DNA of 64,000 nucleotides, from assembly GCA_934466515.1 (NCBI GenBank), contig CAKSLH010000002.1:124001-188000 (forward strand), in the 5' to 3' direction. A model generated the notes under the pieces. It did no database searches and had not been told where the DNA came from. It was given only the letters and a program-made list of their open reading frames with translations. The DNA is from an uncultured Eubacteriales bacterium (GTDB taxonomy: Bacteria > Bacillota > Clostridia > Oscillospirales > Acutalibacteraceae). Below, piece after piece: positions 1 to 7,157 of the stretch. The translations under genes and the position numbers were made by a program. Positions within the stretch are counted from its first letter, which is position 1; each line of letters begins with the position of its first letter.

Positions 1-1688
1 TCCCCGAAGATTACCTCGGGGTTTGCATCTTTCTTGCCGTTCACACGGCATTTAAGCGGGTCATTTCCGCCGAATCGAAGATACCATTCAAAATGGTCTT
101 CAAAAACAACGATTTTCTCAACATAGGCATCAATAACGCTTTCGGGGATTCCGTTCTCAAAGTATTCGGGAGCATTGTACTGAGAAAGAGCAAAACGGAG
201 CATTTCCAGCTTCTCGCTGTAATTTATGACGGTTTCTTCCTTCTTCGGCATCAATGCTTCGATTTCATCTTTTAAGGAGTCAATCTTCGTCTGCGTTTCG
301 GTGCTTTGCTTCATGAACACATCTGCGGTAATTTCTCCGTCCATTCGCATATCCATTAGTCGGTCAATTCGCTTTTGCATTTTATCAAGCTCGGCTTGCT
401 TTGACTCCAAAGCATATCTCGTCATACTGTCGCTTTCGGGCACATCGTCAATGTGTGATTCAAGCATTGATGTGGCAAGCGCCAATACCTCATCGCGATT
501 ATTAAGAAATTCTCTGAAAATATACATTGCCATCATTTCAAGCTTCCAACGAGGAACCATCGGAGAATTGCAATACCCCTCATAGGGCAATCCCTTCTTT
601 TTGCGATTTTCCGGTGTCCCGTTTTGAGTTACCGAGCGACAACGGTATGCTATTTTCATCGTTTTACCCGAACCCGACCAATGAACACGGTTTACGCCGT
701 GACCGCAGGAGCAGACAAGGAGTCTGCCCCATATATCCTTTGGTAGAGTTTTTCCGGTACAATTTCGTCCGTGGGGTGTGATTTTCGGCTCTTTTGTTTT
801 GCTTTTCATAATTGCTTGTACCCTTTCATATTGTTCAACCGTTATAATCGGCTCGTGTCTGCCTTTTACCTGTGTCAATTCGACCTCACCGTAATTTTTG
901 ACTTTCTTTTGAACGAGAAAGTCCGGCACATATTCCTTGTGGTAAGTGATAATGCCGCAGTAGAATGAATTTTTAAGGACATGAGAGATTACTGTACAAT
1001 GCCAATTTGTTTTTCCCATAGCCGTCAGCCGTCCTTGCCGTTCCAATTCATTCTTGATTTGCATTAACCCATGACCGTCAAGATACATACTGAAAATCAT
1101 TTTTACGGTTTCGGCTTGTTCCGGCTCAACAAGAAAATCAACATGCTTTTTATTGTTATCGTCTATGGTTTCTTTTCGCCTATAACCGAGAATGTTCCCG
1201 CTTCCATAGAAAACGCCGTTATCCATAGAGGTTTGCTGTCCGGCTTTTACACGAACGGATGTCTTTCGGCTTTCGTCCTGCGAAAGCGATGCCATAATGG
1301 TCAGTCGAAATTCTCCGTCTCCGTCCGAGGTTTTGATGTTATCGTTAATAAAGTAGACATCAACCTTATGAGTTTTCAAAAGTCGTGTGTAGTTGAGCGT
1401 ATCAACGGTGTTTCTCGCAAAACGGGATACCTCACGGGTGATAATCATATCAAACTTACCGCATTTGGCGTCAAATATCATCTGCATAAACTGCGGCCTT
1501 TTTTCAGCGGATGTGCCGGTAATGCCTTTGTCAACGTACCAATTCACGACCTGCCATTCCTTGTGCATTTCCAAAATAGGCTTGTACCAGTCAAGCTGAT
1601 TTTCAAGAGCATTTATCTGCGCTTCGTGTTCGGTAGAGACACGGGCATAAATTACGACTCTCTTGGGTACCCGATTTATTTCGTACAT
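1..1688 (-). CDS. Large serine recombinase, C-terminus cut by window edge
   Basis: Site-specific serine recombinase expected to integrate and excise the element. The frame is open from ATG 1688 to base 1 (about 562 codons) with no stop; I checked the frame at three points. The N-terminal resolvase domain has the catalytic-serine context YARVSTEHEAQ near residues 15-25, then an FDMIITREVSRFARN helix. The recombinase domain with YRRK follows, then a zinc-ribbon-like segment (CSCGHGVNRVHW, later a CRS and GYCNSP) and a coiled-coil-prone stretch. ATG 1688 follows GGAGGAGAATGA and overlaps the preceding small ORF. It is the typical Tn4451/ICE large serine recombinase and is probably intact beyond the edge. 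Confidence 0.93.
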   Translation of the reverse strand, partial: MYEINRVPKRVVIYARVSTEHEAQINALENQLDWYKPILEMHKEWQVVNWYVDKGITGTSAEKRPQFMQMIFDAKCGKFDMIITREVSRFARNTVDTLNYTRLLKTHKVDVYFINDNIKTSDGDGEFRLTIMASLSQDESRKTSVRVKAGQQTSMDNGVFYGSGNILGYRRKETIDDNNKKHVDFLVEPEQAETVKMIFSMYLDGHGLMQIKNELERQGRLTAMGKTNWHCTVISHVLKNSFYCGIITYHKEYVPDFLVQKKVKNYGEVELTQVKGRHEPIITVEQYERVQAIMKSKTKEPKITPHGRNCTGKTLPKDIWGRLLVCSCGHGVNRVHWSGSGKTMKIAYRCRSVTQNGTPENRKKKGLPYEGYCNSPMVPRWKLEMMAMYIFREFLNNRDEVLALATSMLESHIDDVPESDSMTRYALESKQAELDKMQKRIDRLMDMRMDGEITADVFMKQSTETQTKIDSLKDEIEALMPKKEETVINYSEKLEMLRFALSQYNAPEYFENGIPESVIDAYVEKIVVFEDHFEWYLRFGGNDPLKCRVNGKKDANPEVIFG

Positions 1689-1858
1689 TCATTCTCCTCC
1701 TTCGCTACGGTAAATTTTGAAAGGTCAACGATTTCGGCATAATCATTTAGAATGTTGCGGTACATATACACCGGAATGTGACCGTCCTTGTATAATTGCT
1801 CAATCAATTTGAGTGCCGCATAGCACATTTTAGGATCGTTCGACATTATTTTACCCAT
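1676..1858 (-). CDS. Small helical protein overlapping the recombinase start
   Basis: Sixty-residue acidic/helical protein beginning MGKIMSNDPKMCY. The start is ATG 1858, preceded by AAGGAGAAAAACGG; an upstream in-frame TTG would place the ribosome site inside the gene, so it is rejected. Its last codons overlap the first codons of the recombinase, which implies translational coupling. Short ORFs of this kind commonly sit just before large serine recombinases in Clostridia elements. The function is unknown; a recombination directionality factor is possible but nothing in the sequence proves it. Confidence 0.7.
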   Translation of the reverse strand: MGKIMSNDPKMCYAALKLIEQLYKDGHIPVYMYRNILNDYAEIVDLSKFTVAKEENECTK

Positions 1859-1884
1859 CCGTTTTTCTCCTTGCAAATGTGCGA

Positions 1885-2769
1885 TTAGCGACAGTCATCG
1901 CGGTCACGGTATTTGCGCTCATAATCCTGCTTCATCAATTTAATGATAAAGTCGGAAAGTTCCTTAGGTGTGGAGCAATCAGGTGCATATTTCTTGATAT
2001 CGTTCATTGGAATTTTCAGTTTTTCCACCTGATTCGGCTTGACCTCTGCCATGATCTCGGTAACGGTATTGTAATTTAATTTGCCTTCCTCAAACGCTTT
2101 TCGCATACGGCGGGCTTGTGCGTGCGACGGAAAGCTTTCGGTTTCGTCAATACGGTCAACAATATCTCGCTGAGCTTCTTCATTAAGGAAGGAAAGCTCA
2201 TAAGCAGGAAGCATTTTCATTTTGCCGCTATCTACAAACGCTTGAAGTTCAGGAACGAGATAGGTCAGGCGGATTAGGCGCTGCACGGTTCTTCCGCTAT
2301 CATTTTCTGAAATCAACTCCGCACTCACTTCTGACTTCTCGACATTCTGTCGAGAAGTGCCTTGGTGCTTAATCGCATCAAGCTTCATTCTGTAAGACCG
2401 CGCCTTTTCCATAAGGGATAGATTTTCACGCTGACAGTTTGAATCAACCATCAAGATCGTGGCTTGGTCACGGTCGATAAAATGAACAACCGCCGGGACC
2501 TCTTTCATCTCAAGAAGCTCGGCGGCGTGTACTCTGCGGTGTCCGGATACAATTTCGTATTCGTCAGGCTTGTCCTCAAGCGGGCGGACGATAATGCGAT
2601 TTAGCAGTCCGTATTCTTTTATGCTTTCAACAAGCTCCGTCATTGACTTATCATCAAGCACCTTGTATGGGTGATCCTCAAACGGGTGAAGCTTTTCAAG
2701 CTTAATGTTCATAAGCTTCGGCTTAGGTTCTTTTACTACCTTTTCGGCAGACATTTTCGTTTCTTTCAT
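1885..2769 (-). CDS. ParB/Spo0J-family partition protein
   Basis: ParB-like DNA-binding protein of 294 residues. The N-terminal ParB/sulfiredoxin-type domain shows the family boxes YGLLNRIIVRPL and YEIVSGHRRVHAAELL; the GHRR motif corresponds to the CTP-binding arginine box. A helix-turn-helix segment follows (near SGRTVQRLIRLTYLVPEL), then a charged C-terminal part ending KYRDRDDCR. The start is ATG 2769, after AGGAGGAGAAACCTT; the longer reading upstream has no ribosome site. ParB-like genes without an adjacent parA are common on mobilisable elements, where they may help maintain the excised circle or act as regulators. Its own coding sequence holds a perfect inverted repeat at 2334-2358. 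Confidence 0.88.
   Translation of the reverse strand: MKETKMSAEKVVKEPKPKLMNIKLEKLHPFEDHPYKVLDDKSMTELVESIKEYGLLNRIIVRPLEDKPDEYEIVSGHRRVHAAELLEMKEVPAVVHFIDRDQATILMVDSNCQRENLSLMEKARSYRMKLDAIKHQGTSRQNVEKSEVSAELISENDSGRTVQRLIRLTYLVPELQAFVDSGKMKMLPAYELSFLNEEAQRDIVDRIDETESFPSHAQARRMRKAFEEGKLNYNTVTEIMAEVKPNQVEKLKIPMNDIKKYAPDCSTPKELSDFIIKLMKQDYERKYRDRDDCR
2334..2358. repeat. Perfect 11-bp-arm inverted repeat inside parB
   Basis: Arms 2334-2344 (ACTTCTCGACA) and 2348-2358 are exact reverse complements around a 3-base spacer. The site lies within parB codons. It may be a ParB-type binding site or an RNA hairpin; the sequence alone cannot decide. Confidence 0.8.
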
Positions 2770-2958
2770 AAGGTTTCTCCTCCTGATTTTAATTTCTTTT
2801 TGTCTGCCGTTTCTGTTGTAGAAAATTGTATATATAAAAATATGCTTGAAACGGCAGCGTAGTTTGTTAGTTTCATAATTACTGCCTTTCAAAGAATTTG
2901 TTTGTGGGTGTTAATTGCCCATTAAGGTCCACGAATATATAAGCCGGTAAACAATATA

Positions 2959-4314
2959 CTATTTCGTCCTTTCATAAGTTTTTCTTTCAATTTGATATTC
3001 CCTGTCAAGTAAATCAATAAGGTGGGGCGACTTATTATAAATCTGCTCCGCCTGTTTAAGCTTCTTGCGTAACGGCGTAATGCGCTCGGTTATGGCCTTG
3101 CGCTCATCCTTGTACTGTTGTTTTTCTTCCGGTGTTTTTGCTCGACGGCGCTTGTTATCGGTAAGGGCGCGGATGCGTTCAAATTCGTTTATTTCCGCTT
3201 TAGTTGTGTCAATATAATTTTTGATATCCGTCATTGTATTGAGCTTTTCGGCTTGCAAAAAGCGGTATTCGCTAACATACTTCTTTACATTGCGTACTTC
3301 ATGCCGCAATTCAACATCTGCAATAACAAAATTTTTCACTGTCTTTGCTATTTCAAACAATGATAGGATGATATAAAATACCGCGCTGACAAGTACCTTC
3401 GAAGGATCTTTGGCGTGGTCTACGGTAAAATCAAGTTGGTTCATTAGCTTGATAATGGGCGTTCGCTTTGCCTTGTGCGGTAAATGAGTGTTCCATTCGT
3501 CATAGAAGTAATAGTTGCCTTTGTTTTTGGCGAAGCACGCCTCAAGGGTTGTTTCGGTAATCCCGAGGTTTTTAAGTCGCACGGCTCTGTCCCAACCTTT
3601 ATGCTTAATAGATAAGCGCCGCCAGTCGATAGAGTAGCCGAGTCCCAATAACTGCCGTTCAAATTCCGAGCCGTTCGATGAATACTGTAAGCAATAGTCA
3701 ATATCCTTTTTCAACATATCACGGTGCGTCATCTGCCCGTTTCTGTGCGCCCAATATTCCTTCTTTTGCCCTTTGCTGTAAAAGTTGCTGTTTTCAAGAA
3801 CATATAATCCGTGCTCTCGGCAAACCTCATCGGATATCTTTCGCAGTTCCAAATGATCACCGATTTTGTTTTTAAACTTTGAGCCATCCTTAAATGAACA
3901 GGGATTTACGACGAAGTGACAATGCAGGTTATCCGTGTTCAAGTGGACAGTCACAAGCACTTGATATCTATCTCCCCACATCTTTCTTGCGGTTTCCTTG
4001 CCGATTTCAAACGCTTCTTCAGGTGTGACTTCGCCTGCCGTAAAGCTCTGTATTCCGTGATAGGCAACAACCTTACCTTTCATACCAAATCGCCGCTGTA
4101 CGGCTATCATCTCAGTATAGGCGTTTTGCTTTGAGCAGTTAATACCGCCGACAAAAACCTGCCTGTCCGTTTTATTGTCGTTTTCTGCGTAGCGTAAGGC
4201 AGAATATAAATCCTTGTCAAGATATTCTTTCGGTGTGGTTTTATCGGGATTATCTGCATAGTCAAGCGTAGCCTTTAAGTTTCCGTAAACCGGCCAGAAT
4301 CCGGTGACTGCCAT
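2959..4314 (-). CDS. Relaxase/mobilisation nuclease (MobP type)
   Basis: DNA-nicking relaxase that would cut oriT and pilot the strand during conjugal mobilisation. The protein is 451 residues. The histidine triad of the HUH metal site is visible as VHLNTDNLHCHFVVN (H124, H131, H133), preceded by a GGINCSKQNAY region and an AYHGIQSF segment typical of VirD2-like Firmicutes relaxases. The nicking tyrosine is likely in the first 45 residues (Y10, Y19, Y31, Y37 and Y42 are candidates). The C-terminal 130 residues are rich in charged helices, probably coiled coil. ATG 4314 has GGAAAGGAG upstream, inside the end of the mobC-like gene, which it overlaps by 40 bases. Confidence 0.9.
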   Translation of the reverse strand: MAVTGFWPVYGNLKATLDYADNPDKTTPKEYLDKDLYSALRYAENDNKTDRQVFVGGINCSKQNAYTEMIAVQRRFGMKGKVVAYHGIQSFTAGEVTPEEAFEIGKETARKMWGDRYQVLVTVHLNTDNLHCHFVVNPCSFKDGSKFKNKIGDHLELRKISDEVCREHGLYVLENSNFYSKGQKKEYWAHRNGQMTHRDMLKKDIDYCLQYSSNGSEFERQLLGLGYSIDWRRLSIKHKGWDRAVRLKNLGITETTLEACFAKNKGNYYFYDEWNTHLPHKAKRTPIIKLMNQLDFTVDHAKDPSKVLVSAVFYIILSLFEIAKTVKNFVIADVELRHEVRNVKKYVSEYRFLQAEKLNTMTDIKNYIDTTKAEINEFERIRALTDNKRRRAKTPEEKQQYKDERKAITERITPLRKKLKQAEQIYNKSPHLIDLLDREYQIERKTYERTK

Positions 4315-4598
4315 ATTTCATCACGCTCCTTTCCGGGCAATAGCAAAGTTTCAGATATTTCTTTTAGTAGATTGTAAATTTGGTTATTCAGTTTTGAAGA
4401 AGTGGTTTTATCCTCCAATCGGCCGACTTTTTCAAGCAAAACAAAAAGAGCATCCGGCGGAACCGTTTTCGGTTCGTAGCCTAATGCTCTTTGTCTTACA
4501 TACTCGGTTGTGGATATCCCGCACTTTTTTGCTTTTGCCGTGATTTTTTGCTTTTCTTTATCCGTAACTCTTACGGATATTCGTATATCTTTTCCCGT
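4275..4598 (-). CDS. MobC-like mobilisation accessory protein with a non-AUG start
   Basis: A 107-residue reading starting GKDIRISVRVTDKEKQ, with the basic ribbon-helix-helix-like region TAKAKKCGISTTEYVRQRAL typical of MobC/relaxosome accessory proteins that bind oriT. The frame is clean to a TAA at 4275-4277, overlapping the relaxase start. No ATG, GTG or TTG occurs between the upstream in-frame TGA and the conserved region. The best candidate start is ACG at 4598-4596, 10 bases after GAAAGGAG. Either a non-AUG start is used or a former ATG has mutated or been miscalled. The position directly between oriT-like hairpins and the relaxase supports the assignment. Confidence 0.72.
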   Translation of the reverse strand, partial: TGKDIRISVRVTDKEKQKITAKAKKCGISTTEYVRQRALGYEPKTVPPDALFVLLEKVGRLEDKTTSSKLNNQIYNLLKEISETLLLPGKERDEIWQSPDSGRFTET

Positions 4599-4620
4599 AT
4601 AGTATCAGCTCCTTTCTCAC

Positions 4621-4725
4621 GGGGGATTGGGGGCTGCACCCCCAAAGAGTCAGCCGATTTCGGCTGTGATTGGGACTTTCGTGGCACACAAAGTCCCTGC
4701 TTGCTAAGGTGTGAGACACACCTTA
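4621..4725. other. Candidate oriT: four consecutive hairpins
   Basis: Four inverted repeats lie end to end upstream of mobC and the relaxase: 4627-4645 (TTGGGGG/CCCCCAA), 4651-4666 (CAGCCG/CGGCTG), 4672-4697 (GGGACTTT/AAAGTCCC) and 4705-4725 (TAAGGTGTG/CACACCTTA). No ORF is supported here. Origins of transfer normally sit just upstream of relaxosome genes and contain such repeats next to the nick. The nick position is not identifiable by eye. Confidence 0.55.
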
Positions 4726-4830
4726 ATCTTTAATGATAGTTTTGCTTTTTGATACCCTCATAGGCATTACCTCTTTTCTGAAATTTTGTATAATAAAAGA
4801 CCGACTTTTCAGCCGATCCGATATTATTCC

Positions 4831-4852
4831 TTTTCGGAAGCGGTTTCCGAAA
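4831..4852. repeat. Palindrome copy 1, just after the stop of the 144-residue ORF
   Basis: Inverted repeat with core TTTTCGGAAGCGG and TTTCCGAAA arms. It nearly matches the copy at 5236-5258 inside the same gene. No T-run follows on either strand, so it is not an obvious terminator. Confidence 0.65.
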
Positions 4853-4856
4853 TACA

Positions 4857-5291
4857 TTAAACATCCCAGCTTTTTGCTTTTCTGACGCGCCGTAAATATG
4901 CCGCTATTTCTTTCACGGTGTTGCCGTTGTGATAAAATCTTGCTGCCAGCGTTGCCGCCTCCACGATGGTTTCTTCGCTATATCCATCCTGTGCATACAT
5001 TCGTCCGAGCTGCTCTATAATTTCATCCTTTTGAATACATAAGCACTGACCTATCTTAAAAATTTCTTCAAGATAGGGTATTTCTTTGTGTTCCTCTAAA
5101 ATTCCGAATACAGCAGCACGGTAGTATTGGTTGACATGGGTTCTGTGCGTGCGCCCGTCAAATATTTCTAAATCTATGCCTATGCCTTCCATGTGGTCGC
5201 GCTTGTAAACGGTAGGTCTTCCGCGTTTCTTCTTGTTTTCGGAAGCGGCTTCCGAAAATTTCTTTTCTGTGCTTTGTCTGGTTTCGTTCAA
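4857..5291 (-). CDS. Hypothetical mobile-element protein with basic N-terminus
   Basis: Unrecognised protein of 144 residues. The N-terminus is polar and basic with KKKRGRPTVYKR, similar to an AT-hook. The middle is mixed (HRTHVNQYYRAAVFGILEEH), and the C-terminal half (SEETIVEAATLAARFY then NTVKEIAAYLRRVRK) resembles a small helix-turn-helix, so DNA binding is plausible. The start is TTG 5291 after GGGAGGAAATCAAA. It lies just beyond the oriT-like region, reads toward the relaxase, and carries one copy of a long palindrome in its coding sequence and another just past its stop. A relaxosome or regulatory role is a guess from context only. Confidence 0.75.
   Translation of the reverse strand: MNETRQSTEKKFSEAASENKKKRGRPTVYKRDHMEGIGIDLEIFDGRTHRTHVNQYYRAAVFGILEEHKEIPYLEEIFKIGQCLCIQKDEIIEQLGRMYAQDGYSEETIVEAATLAARFYHNGNTVKEIAAYLRRVRKAKSWDV
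5236..5258. repeat. Palindrome copy 2, inside the 144-residue ORF
   Basis: Near-perfect 23-base palindrome with arms TTTTCGGAAGC and GCTTCCGAAAA around a single G. It lies in codons for the basic N-terminal region. The two copies are about 400 bases apart and bracket the gene. Confidence 0.7.
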
Positions 5292-5417
5292 TTTGATTTC
5301 CTCCCGGTTAAAATATTTTTCTTTCTATCCATATACAGTACAAAGCGAAAAACGAAAAATGTTCCTGAGTTTTGAAAAAAATTTTAGGCTTTTAAAAAAA
5401 TATTTTCGGATATAAAA

Positions 5418-5456
5418 AACGGCGGTGCTCCTTTTGGGGGAACACCGCCGTAGATT
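5418..5456 (-). terminator. Rho-independent terminator after the sigma-like gene
   Basis: On the minus strand, GGCGGTGTTCC pairs with GGAGCACCGCC (one G-U) around a short loop and is followed by six T. It lies 10 bases past the stop at 5466 and appears to end the long cargo operon. Confidence 0.85.
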
Positions 5457-5465
5457 TTTACTTAT

Positions 5466-6365
5466 TCAGTTTTCAAAGCCTATGAATTTTTTAAAATCCT
5501 TATTCATTATTTTCATCCGCTTGCTAATTGCACTGTGGGTTTTGTAACCGAGCCGATCGGCAATTTCTTTTTGAGTAAGTCCTTTTTCCGAAAGATAATA
5601 TATCTCTTTATCGGTACTGTTTAGGGTTTTTGCAAACTCATCACGCAGGAAAATATACCGCTGTTCTTCAGCAGGATCATTTGCGAAAAAGTTTTTTACC
5701 CCCTCAATGTTTGTAGTTTCCTCCTCCGATAACTCGCTGAAAAAGAGCGGAGCGCCGAGCTTGGTTTTGCAATGAGTCCACTTGTTGTAGAAGTTAATTT
5801 TGTCCTGATTTAACTGCTCAGAAAAATCTTCGTGCTGTGGAATCTTTTTTGAGATGCCGAAAATTTCCGAGACTTGTTGACCTTGCATAACCGTTTCAAT
5901 CAGCGTCTCGTCAATCACTCCGGCGACCTTTTCCACAACAGTATGTATTTCATTGTCCGTTAGGTCGTCAATTTCCTTACTAACGGATTTTGCATAACAA
6001 TCAAGCCCCACCATAACCGGTTCTTCATACATTTCAAAAAATCTGTCTATGTACCTGTTCAGCATTTCGGGGTTTGCATAGATTTTTGAAATCTCTTCGG
6101 AAAAATAGTCCGCGTCGGCATTCTCCAAAAAGTTTACCGGATAGTCCTTTGAAAAGTTTTTCATCTTCCGGTTTACACCGAGTGAACGCAAATTCCCGAG
6201 CCAATATTCCCCGAAAATCTTTTTGGCACGAACAAAAATCTCAGACCGCTCAGCGCTAAAATCATATTCGCGATCAAGCGTCATATTAGCTGTAAAATCA
6301 TTTTGCTGAAAAAATGCTTGAAGCTCGGTTAATTGTTCGGGCGTGAATTTGATTTTCTCTTTCAT
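5466..6365 (-). CDS. Sigma-region-4-like HTH protein of mobile element
   Basis: Protein of 299 residues, mostly helical and acidic. Only the last 50 residues are recognisable: STDKEIYYLSEKGLTQKEIADRLGY followed by SAISKRMKIMNKDFKKF, the layout of a sigma-70 region 4 or LuxR-type helix-turn-helix. The N-terminal 240 residues do not match anything I recognise. The start at ATG 6365 has only a weak GTGGTGAAA ribosome site and sits 12 bases after the radical SAM stop, so the gene seems to be the last of the cargo operon. It may regulate element genes; a true sigma factor is unlikely because regions 2 and 3 are not evident. Confidence 0.75.
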   Translation of the reverse strand: MKEKIKFTPEQLTELQAFFQQNDFTANMTLDREYDFSAERSEIFVRAKKIFGEYWLGNLRSLGVNRKMKNFSKDYPVNFLENADADYFSEEISKIYANPEMLNRYIDRFFEMYEEPVMVGLDCYAKSVSKEIDDLTDNEIHTVVEKVAGVIDETLIETVMQGQQVSEIFGISKKIPQHEDFSEQLNQDKINFYNKWTHCKTKLGAPLFFSELSEEETTNIEGVKNFFANDPAEEQRYIFLRDEFAKTLNSTDKEIYYLSEKGLTQKEIADRLGYKTHSAISKRMKIMNKDFKKFIGFEN

Positions 6366-6377
6366 AGTTTCACCACT

Positions 6378-7142
6378 TCATGTACTGCTTTTCGTACCTT
6401 TTTTTATGTGATAAGAGATATTGTTTTTGCTGCAAAACTCAATTACAATATTGGCGCATCTGTTAAAGAACTCTTTGTTTCGTTTGTATTCTGTAACAAG
6501 TTTATTATAATGCATTCTGCCAAAAATGATTTTATCAACGAATCCAACTGCTTCGAGAATATCTTCAAGATTTTGCTCTATTATATTCGGAGAAGGGTAT
6601 GGTTCAATACTCACCCATGTATAACACCCCGCATCGTGTAAATTACGTAATGCAGCAATTCTTTCGTCAAAATGAGTTGTATTAGGCTCAAATTTTTCTC
6701 TAAAATCTTCATCTAATGAAACGAGGGTAATACCATACTCGTTTTTCTTTGAAAGCTGAGACAGTTCAATAGGTGAAACACCTTTTGTTAACGTGGAACA
6801 TTTGATATCAAAAGCATTGAGCTTTTTTATTATTTCAATGCTCATTTGAGATACTTCGGGATATCCCACCATAAATGGATCGGTTGTAAAACATAGATGA
6901 ACAGAATTGATTTTTTCTCTAAGTTTCGGAATTTCTTTATCGAGGATTTCCAAGGCATTTTCGGCAAGTTTAGGTTCACACCAGTCCTCATATGTTTTTA
7001 CTTTGCCAAAACGTTTCGCCATTTGCATAGCATAGCATGGATATTTGCAACCATGCGCACATCCTTGTACATGATTCAGTGTATAATCTCCATACTCAAC
7101 GCCGGTTTTATAGAGCATAGATTGTCGCTTAATTGTTTTCAT
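6378..7142 (-). CDS. SPL-like radical SAM protein, partner of TcmP
   Basis: Radical SAM-type protein of 254 residues related to the spore photoproduct lyase-like group. The cluster-binding cysteines are C28, C32 and C36 in VQGCAHGCKYPCYAMQ; the spacing is CX3CX3C instead of the usual CX3CX2C. Further family-like segments are NSVHLCFTTDPFMVGYPE, CSTLTKGVSPIEL and GITLVSLDEDFREKFEP. It follows tcmP by 15 bases with ribosome site AAGGGTG. Members of this pair family are known to occur together, often near restriction genes, but their substrate is not known. The gene is AT-richer than the recombinase and relaxase genes, which suggests separate acquisition. Confidence 0.85.
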   Translation of the reverse strand: MKTIKRQSMLYKTGVEYGDYTLNHVQGCAHGCKYPCYAMQMAKRFGKVKTYEDWCEPKLAENALEILDKEIPKLREKINSVHLCFTTDPFMVGYPEVSQMSIEIIKKLNAFDIKCSTLTKGVSPIELSQLSKKNEYGITLVSLDEDFREKFEPNTTHFDERIAALRNLHDAGCYTWVSIEPYPSPNIIEQNLEDILEAVGFVDKIIFGRMHYNKLVTEYKRNKEFFNRCANIVIEFCSKNNISYHIKKGTKSST

Positions 7143-7157
7143 ATTTGCACCCTTGTT

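Noticed and set aside
1071..1742. Plus-strand open frame of 223 codons
   Set aside because: It lies antisense to the serine recombinase, which has clear family motifs; the plus-strand product resembles nothing and has no ribosome site.
4831..4852. Palindrome as a transcription terminator
   Set aside because: No T-run follows on either strand, and the same sequence occurs inside the coding region.
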